64,000 nt of DNA, from positions 1 through 64,000 of the forward strand of contig CALMYW010000516.1 of NCBI GenBank assembly GCA_937873665.1, given 5' to 3'. The first letter of the stretch is position 1, and the number at the start of each line of letters is the position of its first letter. This stretch comes from an uncultured Sphingorhabdus sp. GTDB taxonomy: Bacteria > Pseudomonadota > Alphaproteobacteria > Sphingomonadales > Sphingomonadaceae. This document shows positions 46,255-55,641 of the stretch, piece after piece. The position numbers were made by a program, and so were the translations under genes. The notes under the pieces were generated by a model. That model had not been told where the DNA came from. It searched no databases and saw only the letters and a list, made by a program, of their open reading frames with translations.

Positions 46255-46923
46255 GTGACTGCCCCGAAACGCATTCAGGAAAATCTGACCGCCGCTGTCG
46301 AGCGGCGCCTGCTCAACTGGATTTGCACGCGTTTGCCCATGTGGTGGACGCCCGACCGGCTGACGGCGCTCGGCTTTTTCGGTGCCATCCTGATCTCCGC
46401 TGGCTATATTGCCAGCAATTGGGGCCGCGACTGGTTGTGGCTTTCAGTATTCGGCTATTGCCTCAACTGGTTCGGTGATTCGCTCGACGGCAGCGTCGCC
46501 CGCTATCGTAAAATCGAACGGCCCAATTATGGCTATTTCATCGACCACAGCCTTGATGCGCTCGCCAACACGATCTTCATTCTTGGAATGGGGTTGAGCC
46601 CCTATATGCGGATGGACACCGCTTTGTTCGGCTTGGCCGGTTATTTGCTGCTGTCGATCCACACCTTCATTTCAGCCAAAGTCACCGGTGTGATGAACCT
46701 GACCTATCTGGGCGGTGGGCCGACCGAGGTTAGGATGATGCTGATTGTCCTGACGATCTGCATGTTCGTTTTCGGACCAGAGACGAACATTCACTGGCCT
46801 GTAGCGAACCAGATGTTCTCCCCCTTTGACATTTTTGCGGTGGTGCTGGGTATTTTGTTAACAGGCGTTTTCGTGTTCCACACGACGCGGTCAGGCATAG
46901 ATTTGTTCCGAAAGGGAAGTTGA
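46255..46923 (+). CDS. CDP-alcohol phosphatidyltransferase family protein
   Basis: A 222-residue membrane enzyme of phospholipid synthesis. The catalytic signature is complete: D75-SL-D78-G-SVA-R83 then G93-YFI-D97-HSL-D101. Five to six helices surround it. It starts with GTG (46255) preceded by AAAAAGGACTATAA. Which alcohol it uses (glycerol phosphate, serine, inositol or choline-type) cannot be decided; MTAPKRIQENLTAAVERRLL is unlike PgsA. Confidence 0.9.
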   Translation: MTAPKRIQENLTAAVERRLLNWICTRLPMWWTPDRLTALGFFGAILISAGYIASNWGRDWLWLSVFGYCLNWFGDSLDGSVARYRKIERPNYGYFIDHSLDALANTIFILGMGLSPYMRMDTALFGLAGYLLLSIHTFISAKVTGVMNLTYLGGGPTEVRMMLIVLTICMFVFGPETNIHWPVANQMFSPFDIFAVVLGILLTGVFVFHTTRSGIDLFRKGS

Positions 46924-46929
46924 ACCCGC

Positions 46930-47628
46930 TTAATAACCGCACCAACTTGGCGCGCTTTCATCCCTGTCGCATTGTTTCCGGTCCATTCCGTCGAGATAAT
47001 ATTTCTGTCGCCCGATACGCGTCCAGATGACTTTCGATTTGGTCACCGGAGTGCCGGCGTCAGGTTCAAAAATTTCGATGCCGGTCGTCACCTTCTTCCG
47101 GTTGGTGAGAAAGTTGATACTGATTTCCTCACCCGTTCCGCCATTGCGCGCATAGGATCGGCGGTCAAAACCGATCAGGCGATAGCGGCCATTTTCCAGC
47201 CGGAATTTATAGCTGTCCTTGGACGTGCTCCAGCTACCGCAGCTGAGCCAATAATTGAGATTTATCGTCAGCACAGTGTTGCGCAAATCTATGCCGCCCT
47301 CCTCAAGCGGATCGGCAAGGCAGGGTGTATCGCTATCCCCTTCTGGCGGCAGGAAATTGTCCGCTGAACCGGTCTGTTTATAGCCAGCCGAAACGCGCGA
47401 CAGAATCAACAACCGGCGCGGATTGGTGTTGAGCTCATCCGGCCCGAGCCCGGCATTTTTGATGCGCTTTGCCGGATCATCCTGCTCTACCATCAGAACG
47501 GCAGCATCGGCTTCGGCCGCATCGCCGATCAGTTTCCAGCCAGACGGAACATGACTTTGCCAATCTTCCGCCGCATATGCTGCGGGCGATGCAACCAGGG
47601 ATAAAGCCAAGAAGGCAAGCGATTTCAA
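46930..47628 (-). CDS. Exported hypothetical protein
   Basis: A 232-residue protein with a signal peptide (MKSLAFLALSLVASPAAYA). Four to five cysteines in the mature part (TPCLADP, WLSCGSW, RKQCDRDE, SWCGY) suggest disulfides. The middle holds a beta-rich stretch (SYKFRLENGRYRLIGFDRRS). I do not recognise a family. It converges with the phosphatidyltransferase gene, 6 bp apart. Confidence 0.75.
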   Translation of the reverse strand: MKSLAFLALSLVASPAAYAAEDWQSHVPSGWKLIGDAAEADAAVLMVEQDDPAKRIKNAGLGPDELNTNPRRLLILSRVSAGYKQTGSADNFLPPEGDSDTPCLADPLEEGGIDLRNTVLTINLNYWLSCGSWSTSKDSYKFRLENGRYRLIGFDRRSYARNGGTGEEISINFLTNRKKVTTGIEIFEPDAGTPVTKSKVIWTRIGRQKYYLDGMDRKQCDRDESAPSWCGY

Positions 47629-47713
47629 AACACTACTCCCGCATCATGGGCGCAAATCCTGAACCGGTTTTGCGCGTTTTGCAAGCGAGAGCGGTACCTA
47701 GTACATCACATAG

Positions 47714-48280
47714 CTAGTCCGGTTTTTTGGCAACTCCGACCATAGCCGGTCTCAACAGCCGGTCCTTGATCATATAGCCTGCCTGCATCTCCGCGACGAC
47801 GGTGCCCGGTTCTGCATCTGCGGTCGGGATTTCGACCATCGCCTGATGCTGGTTGGGATCGAGCGGCAGACCCATTGCGGCAATGCGGCTGATGCCGTGT
47901 TTGGCGAAGACGCTTTCAAGTTCACGGCCCGTTGCTTCGAGGCCGGTGACCAGCGGCTTCATCTTTTCGTCTTCGCGCAGTTCGGCGGGAATGGCGTCGA
48001 GCGCGCGGGTGAGATTGTCCGATACCGAGAGGATATCGCGGGCAAAGCCGGTGGCGGCATAGGCGCGCGCATCGGCGGCTTCCTTTTCCATGCGACGGCG
48101 CACATTCTGCACTTCAGCCTGTGCATAAAGAATATCCTGCCGCGCGGTTTCCAGTTCTGCGGCCAGCTTGTTCAGCTCTTCCGCGGCGCTGTCAGCAGCA
48201 TTGGCCTCGCCCTTCAGATGCTCGGGCATACCTTCCAGCTCCTGTTCAACCGCTGCGTCAATATTGTCCTTATCGTTCAT
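47714..48280 (-). CDS. grpE: Nucleotide exchange factor GrpE
   Basis: A 188-residue co-chaperone that releases ADP from DnaK. It has an acidic N-terminus, a long helix (about 35-95, ILYAQAEVQNVRRRMEKE) and the C-terminal beta domain with FAKHGISRIAAMGLPLDPNQHQAM and VVAEMQAGYMIKDRLLRPAMV. An RpoH-type promoter lies directly upstream, inside the end of hrcA. Confidence 0.97.
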   Translation of the reverse strand: MNDKDNIDAAVEQELEGMPEHLKGEANAADSAAEELNKLAAELETARQDILYAQAEVQNVRRRMEKEAADARAYAATGFARDILSVSDNLTRALDAIPAELREDEKMKPLVTGLEATGRELESVFAKHGISRIAAMGLPLDPNQHQAMVEIPTADAEPGTVVAEMQAGYMIKDRLLRPAMVGVAKKPD

Positions 48281-48310
48281 AACTGCCCCGAATGTCTGTG
48301 TTGCAGGCGC

Positions 48311-48338
48311 ATATAGGCGCTCGCATCATTTCATCAAG
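48311..48338 (-). promoter_or_regulatory. RpoH (sigma-32) type promoter of grpE
   Basis: On the minus strand CTTG (48338-48335), 17 bases, CCTATAT (48317-48311), identical in its conserved bases to the dnaK promoter. It overlaps the last codons of hrcA and lies about 30 bp before the grpE start. Confidence 0.65.
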
Positions 48339-49369
48339 CGGCTGAGGGCCTGTGCGGTGAAATCGACCATGGGAACGATGCGGGCATAGTTTAGCCGGGT
48401 CGGGCCGATTACGCCGACCACGCCGACAATCTTGCCTCCCTGATCGCGATAGGGCGCGGCAATCACGGACGAACCCGAGAGCGAGAACAGGTTATTCTCG
48501 GAACCGATGAATATCCGCGTAGCCTGCGCTTCGCGTGCGCTGTCGATCAAGCGGGCGATTTCTTCCGTGTTTTCAAGCTCGTCCAGCAGCTGACGCACGC
48601 GATCAAGATCGGCTGCCGCGCTTTCATCGATAAGGTTCGATTGCCCGCGCACGATCAGCACTGGCCGGTCATTGGCGTCGAGCGACCAGACCGCAAGGCC
48701 ATTGCGCACAAGTTCGGCACTGGCTTGGTCTAGCGCGGCTTTGTGGCTGCGAATTTCAGCATCAAGCCGTCCCAGCGCTTCCGATAGCGTCAGGCCGGAA
48801 AGGCGCGAGCTGATATAATTTCCTGCTTCAGTTAGCGCACCGTCGCCGACGGAAGGTGAAATATCGACCAGCCGGTTCTCGACGCTGCCATCAGCACCAA
48901 CCATGATGGCCAACGCCTGCGTTGCAGACAATCGGGTAAAGCTGAAATGTTTCAGCACCGCCTCGCGCTTGGGCACCATCACCACTCCCGCGCAGGCGGA
49001 CAGGCCGGAAAGCGCAACGGTTGCGGCGGCCAGTGCCGTTTCAATCGGGCCGCTGCCCGCAATCTGCGATTCGATAGCTCGCCGCTCTTCTGCAGTGGGT
49101 TCTGCCGCCTGCATCATGCCGTCGACAAACAGGCGCAAGCCTTGTTCGGTCGGCATCCGCCCTGCACTGGTGTGTGGTGCAGCGAGCAATCCAGCCTCTT
49201 CCAGATCCTGCATCACATTGCGAATCGAGGCAGGTGAGAGGTTAAGCCCGCTGACTTTCGACAGCGTACGCGATCCCACCGGCGCGCCAGATTCGAGATA
49301 GCTTTCGACAACGACCTTGAAGATCGTGCGCGTGCGATCATTGAGTTCAGAGATCGGGGGCGTTGCCAT
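48326..49369 (-). CDS. hrcA: Heat-inducible transcription repressor HrcA
   Basis: A 347-residue repressor that in many bacteria binds CIRCE elements before groES-groEL and dnaK. The winged helix spans about residues 10-70 (GAPVGSRTLSKVSGLNLSPASIRNVMQDLEEAGLL), followed by the GAF-like domain with FIGSENNLFSLSGSSVI. No CIRCE repeat is visible near dnaK, grpE or hrcA in this window, so its targets here are probably elsewhere. It precedes grpE. Confidence 0.96.
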   Translation of the reverse strand: MATPPISELNDRTRTIFKVVVESYLESGAPVGSRTLSKVSGLNLSPASIRNVMQDLEEAGLLAAPHTSAGRMPTEQGLRLFVDGMMQAAEPTAEERRAIESQIAGSGPIETALAAATVALSGLSACAGVVMVPKREAVLKHFSFTRLSATQALAIMVGADGSVENRLVDISPSVGDGALTEAGNYISSRLSGLTLSEALGRLDAEIRSHKAALDQASAELVRNGLAVWSLDANDRPVLIVRGQSNLIDESAAADLDRVRQLLDELENTEEIARLIDSAREAQATRIFIGSENNLFSLSGSSVIAAPYRDQGGKIVGVVGVIGPTRLNYARIVPMVDFTAQALSRLMK

Positions 49370-49402
49370 TGCAAGGGAATGTGCGCAGCCCCCGCGTTGG
49401 TG

Positions 49403-50458
49403 TCAATCAGGCTTCGCCAGATTTCGCGCTATCAAGGGATATATGGGTGCCAGCATTGCCCAAATCGCCTCATTCTTGGCGGTGTAGCATGTTCGATCAA
49501 AGCGATAGCCTTTTTGGTCTTTAACCTCCGACCACTTCAGAATTCCAAAGGGCTGATCGGTCATGCAGCGACGGTTGGGTTCATCCGGATCGGTTTCCCA
49601 AGGCTCTATCATCGGTGCGACACGTCCGGCAATCACGCCATCCAGTGAAGCCCGAACTTTGAGATAACCCGCCCGACCAATGTCGAACCGGCTTTCCCCG
49701 GTCGGAATGAAATATTGGTCGCGCAACTCCTTGTCCGCATACCAGCTGATATGACCGTCGGTTACGATTTTTCCTTTTCCATCCGGGTGCAAAATAAAAA
49801 GCTTGCCTCCAGCCCCCATGGGACCAACTTCATCATAGCGCAGCGTTTCGTTCCATTCGAAAGGTTTACCGTCTTTGGGAACGGAAATCGCGATATTACC
49901 GCCTTGTTCAGACAGGCGCTTGCCGAGAATCTGCCAAGCCTGATCGAACCGCGCCAACATCTCGGCAACCGCTTTATCTTCGTTGCGGCAACCAAAGTCT
50001 GCAAAAGCCAGCCCTTCCCTGGCATCTTTAGTCCAGCGCAGCTGTGCGGCACCGAGATCCATTGTGCGGGCCATACGGCATTCAAGCCACGGGCCATCCA
50101 GCGTCAATGGCATCGGTCCGCGTTCGACAATTTGCGCCAAAGCGGCGCGCAGTTCGGCATAGCCGTCCGCCCCGATATCAATAGGATGCTCGCCTTGCAG
50201 AAAGTAATAGTCATTCGCGGTCGCAGGGATCAGATGACCGATAGAGAATGGGATAGCGACTTCACCCTTACCATCGGGGCCGACGGTCCATTTGAACCGG
50301 TTACCAAAGCGTGTGCCGATGATAGTATAGTGCAGCGTTTCACCACCCAACTCAGCTTTTGCCATTTGAGGGGGAGCTGCCGGTGCGGCATCCGCCGCAG
50401 CCAGCGATGGCGCGAAAGCCAGTGCCGACAAAAATGAAAACAAACCACGCAGGCGCAT
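49403..50458 (-). CDS. Exported hypothetical protein
   Basis: A 351-residue protein with a signal peptide (MRLRGLFSFLSALAFAPSLA, cleavage near AAA). The mature part contains a WTVGPDGKGEV block, a repeated ISVPKDGKPFEWNETLRYDEV-like beta region, and few cysteines. No family recognised. The start at 50458 has GGGAG 8 bases upstream; an ATG at 50488 is less likely. It lies between hrcA and rph, which are usually direct neighbours in alphaproteobacteria, and 33 bp upstream of hrcA, so hrcA may be cotranscribed with it. Confidence 0.75.
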   Translation of the reverse strand: MRLRGLFSFLSALAFAPSLAAADAAPAAPPQMAKAELGGETLHYTIIGTRFGNRFKWTVGPDGKGEVAIPFSIGHLIPATANDYYFLQGEHPIDIGADGYAELRAALAQIVERGPMPLTLDGPWLECRMARTMDLGAAQLRWTKDAREGLAFADFGCRNEDKAVAEMLARFDQAWQILGKRLSEQGGNIAISVPKDGKPFEWNETLRYDEVGPMGAGGKLFILHPDGKGKIVTDGHISWYADKELRDQYFIPTGESRFDIGRAGYLKVRASLDGVIAGRVAPMIEPWETDPDEPNRRCMTDQPFGILKWSEVKDQKGYRFDRTCYTAKNEAIWAMLAPIYPLIARNLAKPD

Positions 50459-50541
50459 AACTTTCTCCCTCGGTCGCATTGCTCCCATAGCTATCTTCGG
50501 ATAAGTGCCGCGCCGTTGATACCATCAAAGGGAACTAGTAC

Positions 50542-51255
50542 ATGCGCCCATCCGGACGCGCGCCAGACGAAATGCGCGCCATTTTCATCGAGACCGCTTT
50601 CACCAAACATGCCGAGGGCAGCGTTCTCATCGGCTTCGGCGACACGCAGGTGCTGTGCACCGCCAGCGTCGAAGACCGGCTGCCGCCATGGTTGCGTGGC
50701 AAGGGTGAAGGCTGGGTGACCGCCGAATATTCGATGCTCCCCCGCGCAACGCACACGCGTGGCCAACGCGAAGCAGCCAAAGGCAAGCAATCGGGCCGGA
50801 CGCAGGAAATCCAGCGACTGATTGGCCGTTCATTGCGCGCGGTTGTTGACCTCAAAAAGCTCGGCGAATTCCAGATCACGCTCGATTGCGACGTGCTGCA
50901 GGCCGACGGCGGCACCCGTACAGCTGCAATTTCCGGTGCGTGGGTCGCCCTGCGTCTCGCCGTCAACAAGCTGATGGCCGAGGGCAAAATCAAGGAAGAC
51001 CCAATTACCGGGCGCGTGGCCGCTGTTAGCTGTGGCATCTGCAATGGTACGCCGGTACTGGACCTCGATTATGTCGAAGATTCAAGTGCAGATGCCGATG
51101 CCAATTTCGTGCTCATCGAAGGTGGCAAGATCGCCGAGGCACAGGCCACTGCCGAGGGTGCACCCTATGATGAGGAAGCATTGTTGCGTCTGCTGCGTCT
51201 TGCCCGCATGGGTTGCGACCGGATTTTTGCAGCACAGGCGGATGCGGTGAAGTAA
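50542..51255 (+). CDS. rph: Ribonuclease PH
   Basis: A 237-residue phosphorolytic exoribonuclease that trims tRNA 3' ends. [37 protein letters not shown] with the RNA-binding arginines, and [22 protein letters not shown] are family hallmarks. The length is normal. It heads a plus-strand series rph-rdgB-hemW-xerC, interrupted from rdgB by a family B repeat. Confidence 0.98.
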   Translation: MRPSGRAPDEMRAIFIETAFTKHAEGSVLIGFGDTQVLCTASVEDRLPPWLRGKGEGWVTAEYSMLPRATHTRGQREAAKGKQSGRTQEIQRLIGRSLRAVVDLKKLGEFQITLDCDVLQADGGTRTAAISGAWVALRLAVNKLMAEGKIKEDPITGRVAAVSCGICNGTPVLDLDYVEDSSADADANFVLIEGGKIAEAQATAEGAPYDEEALLRLLRLARMGCDRIFAAQADAVK

Positions 51256-51265
51256 CGTGTTGAAA

Positions 51266-51332
51266 CCGTAGCGCTGAGCCTGTCGAAGCACGCCCAGCAG
51301 TCAAGCGCCCTTCGACAGGCTCAGGGCTACGG
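51266..51332. repeat. Intergenic repeat, family B copy 4
   Basis: It runs from CCGTAGCGCTGAGCCTGTCG to CTTCGACAGGCTCAGGGCTA in 67 bp, the shortest complete copy. It fills the gap between rph and rdgB and could form a long stem in their shared mRNA. Confidence 0.88.
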
Positions 51333-51344
51333 TATGAGGAAAGC

Positions 51345-51983
51345 ATGACTCACAGAAAACTTGCCCCCGGAAAGCTGGTCATCGCCAGCCACAATGCTGG
51401 CAAGGTGCGCGAAATCCGTGCGTTGCTCGAACCCTTCGGGATCGAACCGGTGTCGGCGGGTGATCTGGGCCTGCCCGAACCGGAGGAAACTGGCACGACC
51501 TTTGCCGAAAACGCGCTTTTGAAGGCGCATGCCTCGGCGCAAGGTTCGGGCCTGCCCGCCCTCGCCGACGACAGCGGTTTATGTGTCGCGGCTCTCGACG
51601 GAGCGCCGGGGGTATACACCGCCGACTGGGCCGAGAAGCAATGGTTCGAGGCGCAGGCACTGGGCGGCCCGGGGCGCGACTGGTATCTCGCCATGGGCAA
51701 GGTCGAGGGGAAGCTGGCCGAGCAAGGCCCCGATGTCGATCGCAGCGCCTATTTCACCTGCACGCTCGCCTTGGCTTGGCCTAACGGGCGTGAGGAAGTG
51801 TTTGAGGGCCGCGTCCAGGGCACCCTCGCCTGGCCGCCGCGCGGAACTATGGGTTTTGGCTATGATCCGGTATTCGTGCCGCTGGGCCGCGACCAGACAT
51901 TCGCCGAACTCGATCCCGCCGAAAAACACGCAATGAGCCACAGGGCCGATGCCTTTCGCAAATTGGTTGAGGCACTGTTTTGA
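51345..51983 (+). CDS. rdgB: Non-canonical purine NTP pyrophosphatase (RdgB/HAM1)
   Basis: A 212-residue enzyme that removes ITP, dITP and XTP from the nucleotide pool. [18 protein letters not shown] binds the substrate phosphate, [20 protein letters not shown] is the metal/base site, and [15 protein letters not shown] and [13 protein letters not shown] close the fold. GAGGA lies 5-9 bases before the start. It is coupled to hemW by a 3-base overlap. Confidence 0.97.
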   Translation: MTHRKLAPGKLVIASHNAGKVREIRALLEPFGIEPVSAGDLGLPEPEETGTTFAENALLKAHASAQGSGLPALADDSGLCVAALDGAPGVYTADWAEKQWFEAQALGGPGRDWYLAMGKVEGKLAEQGPDVDRSAYFTCTLALAWPNGREEVFEGRVQGTLAWPPRGTMGFGYDPVFVPLGRDQTFAELDPAEKHAMSHRADAFRKLVEALF

Positions 51984-53140
51984 GCGAGACGCTCGCCCTT
52001 TACATCCATTGGCCTTTTTGCGTTTCGAAATGCCCATACTGCGATTTCAACAGCCATGTGCGCGAACAGGTGGACCAAGCGGCATGGCGCGATGCGCTGA
52101 TCGCCGATCTGACGCATGAGGCGCGGCTGACCGAGGGGCGCAAACTGGGATCGATCTTCTTCGGGGGCGGCACGCCTTCGTTGATGCCGCCAGAAACCGC
52201 TGCCGCGCTGATCGATGCAGCAGAGCAGCATTGGGGCTTTGCCGACGATGTTGAAATCATGCTGGAGGCGAACCCCTCTTCGGTCGAAGCGGCACGCTTT
52301 GCCGAACTGGCATTCGCAGGAGTCAACCGCGTGTCGTTGGGGTTGCAAGCGCTCGATGATGCGACTTTGAACTTCCTCGGCCGTGCCCATCGGGTCGAAG
52401 AAAGCCTTTCTGCACTCGAAACCGCGCAAAGGCATTTCGGGCGGGTCACCATCGACCTGATCTATGCCCGACCCGACCAAAGCGCCAAGGCGTGGGATGC
52501 CGAACTGGCGCGCGCCATCGGCTTTGGAACCACCCATATGTCGCTCTACCAGTTGACCATCGAACCTGGCACACGCTTCGCCACCGATGTTGCGAAGCGG
52601 CAATGGGAACCGCTCGACGATGATGCCGCGGCTGATCTGTATGAACTGACTCAGGCGCGGATGGAGGCCGCCGGCCTTCCGGCCTACGAAATCAGCAATC
52701 ATGCCGCACCGGGCCAGGAAAGCCGCCATAACCTCGCTTATTGGCGCTACCGGGATTATGTCGGCATCGGCCCCGGTGCGCATGGCAGGCGGACTAACAT
52801 GGCGACACAACGGCACCGCAAGCCGGAGAATTTCCTCTCCGCCATCGAACGTAACGCGCATGGCCTGCAAAGCGAAACCGCGCTTGATGCATCCACACAA
52901 GCTATGGAGGCGATGCTGATGGGGCTGCGACTGCGCGAAGGCGTGGATATTGCCTCGTTGGCCGACCGGTTTGCAATGGATAGCGGCGATCTGGTTGATT
53001 GGACTGCAGTGCAAAAGCTGGAAGCCTTAGAGTTTGTCAACCGGGATGGACTTCATCTGGCCATTACTCCCAAAGGCTTCCCATTGCTCGACGCCATCCT
53101 GCCGCAAATCGTTGCGATTGAGCCGACGCCCGACGCCTGA
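51980..53140 (+). CDS. hemW: Radical SAM heme chaperone HemW
   Basis: A 386-residue protein formerly taken for a coproporphyrinogen oxidase. The cluster motif is C14-x3-C18-x2-C21 ([14 protein letters not shown]), followed by [10 protein letters not shown] and a HemW C-terminal domain. The initiation codon is TTG at 51980, overlapping the rdgB stop as TTGA. The presence of CPYCDF rather than the HemN-type longer motif, and length under 400, support HemW. It delivers haem to respiratory enzymes. Confidence 0.95.
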   Translation: MSETLALYIHWPFCVSKCPYCDFNSHVREQVDQAAWRDALIADLTHEARLTEGRKLGSIFFGGGTPSLMPPETAAALIDAAEQHWGFADDVEIMLEANPSSVEAARFAELAFAGVNRVSLGLQALDDATLNFLGRAHRVEESLSALETAQRHFGRVTIDLIYARPDQSAKAWDAELARAIGFGTTHMSLYQLTIEPGTRFATDVAKRQWEPLDDDAAADLYELTQARMEAAGLPAYEISNHAAPGQESRHNLAYWRYRDYVGIGPGAHGRRTNMATQRHRKPENFLSAIERNAHGLQSETALDASTQAMEAMLMGLRLREGVDIASLADRFAMDSGDLVDWTAVQKLEALEFVNRDGLHLAITPKGFPLLDAILPQIVAIEPTPDA

Positions 53141-53153
53141 TAGCATCGCCGCC

Positions 53154-54044
53154 ATGGCCGACGCGCTGATCGCCGAATATCGTTCCTACCTTGCGGATAA
53201 TCGCCGCCGGTCGGTGCACAGCGTGCGCGCCTATGTCGCGACGGCGGAGCGACTGTGCGAATTCCTGACCGAACATTTGGGCGAACCCGCCAACCGCGCT
53301 ACACTTGCCAAAGCGACCGCCGCGGATTTGCGCGCTTTCCTCGCCAACCGGCGGGGGGACGGCCTGACCAACCGGTCGACCGCGCGCGAGCTATCGGCGG
53401 TTCGCAATTTCCTGCGCTTTTCGCTTGGCGATGAAGCCACAATTCCTGCGCTCAAGGGCCCGCGCGTGCAGCGCAGCCTGCCGCGCCCGGTCGATCCCGA
53501 AGCGGTGTTGGCGCTTGCAGGCGATGCGGCTGATGGCGCCAGCGACAGTTGGATCGGTGCGCGCGACTGGGCCGTCCTTCTGCTTCTGTACGGCTGCGGG
53601 TTGCGCGTCAGCGAGGCGACCGGGCTAACCGGTGATGTTCTTCCGCTGGGGCCGACCTTGCGTGTAACCGGCAAGCGCAACAAGACCCGCATCGTTCCGC
53701 TGCTCGACAATGTGCGCGAGGCGATTGAGGGCTATCTCGAACTTTGCCCTTATCCGCCAGCCAAGGGAGAACCGCTGTTTCGCGGGCGGCGCGGCGGGCC
53801 GCTATCCCCTGCTCTTATCCGCCGTGCGGTGCAGGGCGCGCGCAATCGGCTCGGTTTGCCGGAAAAGACCACACCGCACGCACTGCGCCATAGCTTTGCA
53901 ACGCACTTGCTGGCTGGCGGTGCGGATTTGCGCAGTCTGCAGGAACTCTTGGGCCATGCCAGCCTGTCATCAACGCAGGTTTATACTGCGGTCGATACCG
54001 CTATGCTTCTGGACGAATATCTGAATTCGCATCCACGGGCTTGA
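53154..54044 (+). CDS. xerC: Site-specific tyrosine recombinase XerC
   Basis: A 296-residue recombinase, partner of XerD at the dif site. Catalytic residues: R151 in GCGLRVSEA, K177 in GKRNKTRIVPL, H242-x2-R245 in HALRHSFATH, H268 in LGHASLSSTQ and nucleophile Y277 in VYTAVD. The ATG at 53154 (MADALIAEYRSYL) gives the normal length; the frame is open further upstream within hemW. Its end overlaps the convergent dedA gene by 44 bp. Confidence 0.92.
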   Translation: MADALIAEYRSYLADNRRRSVHSVRAYVATAERLCEFLTEHLGEPANRATLAKATAADLRAFLANRRGDGLTNRSTARELSAVRNFLRFSLGDEATIPALKGPRVQRSLPRPVDPEAVLALAGDAADGASDSWIGARDWAVLLLLYGCGLRVSEATGLTGDVLPLGPTLRVTGKRNKTRIVPLLDNVREAIEGYLELCPYPPAKGEPLFRGRRGGPLSPALIRRAVQGARNRLGLPEKTTPHALRHSFATHLLAGGADLRSLQELLGHASLSSTQVYTAVDTAMLLDEYLNSHPRA

Positions 54045-54648
54045 TTGTTTCGGGTCGGGGCTTCCAGTGCGCGAGCCGCCAGATATAGGTCACCACAATC
54101 GCCGCAATCACCAGCGTCGAAAGCGGGCCCAGCCATTTTTCGACATCGTCGAATTGCGAACCGAGGAAATACCCAGCCCCAGCCAATGCCGCGCTCCAGC
54201 CTGCTGTGCCGATTGTCGAAAAGACAAGAAATCGGCGAAGCGACATGCCGAACAGGCCTGCCGGAATCGAAATCAGCGAACGCAAGGTCGGGATCATCCG
54301 CGCCATCAGCACAATCGTCGAGCCATAACTTTGGAACAGCCGCTCTCCGCGCTCAACCTCTTCCCAGTCGAGCGTCAGCCAGCGGCTATATTTGTCGATG
54401 AAGACATGCATCCGCGCTTCACCGAACTTGATAGCCAGCCAGTACCAGAACCAGTTGCCCAGCATCGCCCCGGCGGTGCCCGCAGCAATCGTACCCGTCA
54501 GCGTCATATTACCGCGCGAAGCCGAAACGCCTGCCACCGTCATGATGACCTCGGAAGGCACCGGCGGAAACACGGTTTCGAGCAGCATCAGAAACGCCAC
54601 CCCCCAATAACCGGCCCAATCGACCAGTCGGATAATCCAGTCTTCCAT
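54001..54648 (-). CDS. DedA family membrane protein
   Basis: A 215-residue inner-membrane protein with the DedA/SNARE-associated pattern: FLMLLETVFPPVPSEVIMTVAG (the E..P..P re-entrant loop) near residue 20 and ARMIPTLRSLISIPAGLFGMSLRRF in the second half with the conserved arginine. Family members take part in lipid flipping, such as undecaprenyl phosphate recycling, and in pH or drug tolerance. It is last in the group rsmI-yraN-gshB-dedA. Confidence 0.94.
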   Translation of the reverse strand: MEDWIIRLVDWAGYWGVAFLMLLETVFPPVPSEVIMTVAGVSASRGNMTLTGTIAAGTAGAMLGNWFWYWLAIKFGEARMHVFIDKYSRWLTLDWEEVERGERLFQSYGSTIVLMARMIPTLRSLISIPAGLFGMSLRRFLVFSTIGTAGWSAALAGAGYFLGSQFDDVEKWLGPLSTLVIAAIVVTYIWRLAHWKPRPETIKPVDANSDIRPEA

Positions 54649-54654
54649 GGGAGA

Positions 54655-55623
54655 TCAGCTCGCTTTGCGATCCTTGAGACGACGTTCGATCGCATCCCAG
54701 ATTTTGCCGGGGGTGTCGGTGCCGTTGAACCGGTCGATCGCGACGATGCCGGTCGGTGAGGTCACGTTGATCTCGGTCAGCCATTCGCCGCCAATCACGT
54801 CGATGCCGACAAAGATCAGCCCCAATTCCTTAAGGCGCGGGCCCATCGCGGCGCAGATTTCCTGCTCGCGCGAGGTAAGCTCGGTTGCCTCGGCGCTGCC
54901 ACCGACAGCCAGGTTCGAACGGAATTCGCCCTCGCCCGGGCGGCGGTTGATTGCGCCGGTGACCTCACCATCGATCAATACGATACGCTTGTCGCCCTTG
55001 GCCACATCGGGAAGGAAAGGCTGCACCATATGCGGTTCGGGCCAGGTGGTGTTGAACACTTCAAACAACGCGCCCAGATTGTCGCCTTCGGCGGGCACGC
55101 GGAAAATCGCCTTCCCGCCATTGCCGTGGAGCGGTTTTACGACGACCGCGCCATGCTCCTTCTGGAATGCGCGCACCTCGTCGGTTGATCGAGTGATTAG
55201 CGTCGGCGGCATGAAACGGCGATAATCGAGTACCATCACCTTTTCCGGCGCATTGCGCACGCTGACAGGGTTGTTCACCACCAGCGTCTCATGCTCGATC
55301 CGCTCCAAAAGATGCGTCGCGGTGATATAGCCGACATGGAAAGGCGGGTCCTGCCGCATCAAAACGACATCCACATCCGAACCAAGATCGATCCTTTTGG
55401 GCTCGCCAAAGCGGTAATGCACACCTACCACGCGCTGCAGGTCATAAACCGGATGGGCCAAAGCGGTCAGCCGGTCATGGGCATCGAGTGTCAGTGTGCC
55501 GACATCATAATGCCAGACGTCATAGCCCCGCGCCTGTGCGGCGAGCATCAGTGCAAAGCTGCTGTCGCCATTGATGTTGACGCCCGCCATCGGGTCCATT
55601 TGCACCGCAACGCGCAATCCCAT
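54655..55623 (-). CDS. gshB: Glutathione synthase
   Basis: A 322-residue ATP-grasp enzyme that joins gamma-glutamylcysteine and glycine. The N-terminal LRVAVQMDPMAGVNINGDSSF, RQDPPFHVGYITATHLLE, KPLHGNGGKAIFRV (ATP binding) and the C-terminal FVGIDVIGGEWLTEINVTSPTG (metal ligands) are diagnostic. It stands 6 bp before dedA and 18 bp after yraN. Confidence 0.98.
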   Translation of the reverse strand: MGLRVAVQMDPMAGVNINGDSSFALMLAAQARGYDVWHYDVGTLTLDAHDRLTALAHPVYDLQRVVGVHYRFGEPKRIDLGSDVDVVLMRQDPPFHVGYITATHLLERIEHETLVVNNPVSVRNAPEKVMVLDYRRFMPPTLITRSTDEVRAFQKEHGAVVVKPLHGNGGKAIFRVPAEGDNLGALFEVFNTTWPEPHMVQPFLPDVAKGDKRIVLIDGEVTGAINRRPGEGEFRSNLAVGGSAEATELTSREQEICAAMGPRLKELGLIFVGIDVIGGEWLTEINVTSPTGIVAIDRFNGTDTPGKIWDAIERRLKDRKAS

Positions 55624-55641
55624 CTATCGCCCTCTTCTTCT

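Noticed and set aside
48281..49402. A CIRCE element near hrcA or grpE
   Set aside because: I looked for TTAGCACTC-N9-GAGTGCTAA on both strands around hrcA, grpE, dnaK and dnaJ and saw none.
22650..54044. A dif site close to xerC or xerD
   Set aside because: No 28-bp site of the usual type was recognised near either gene; it is expected near the terminus, likely elsewhere.
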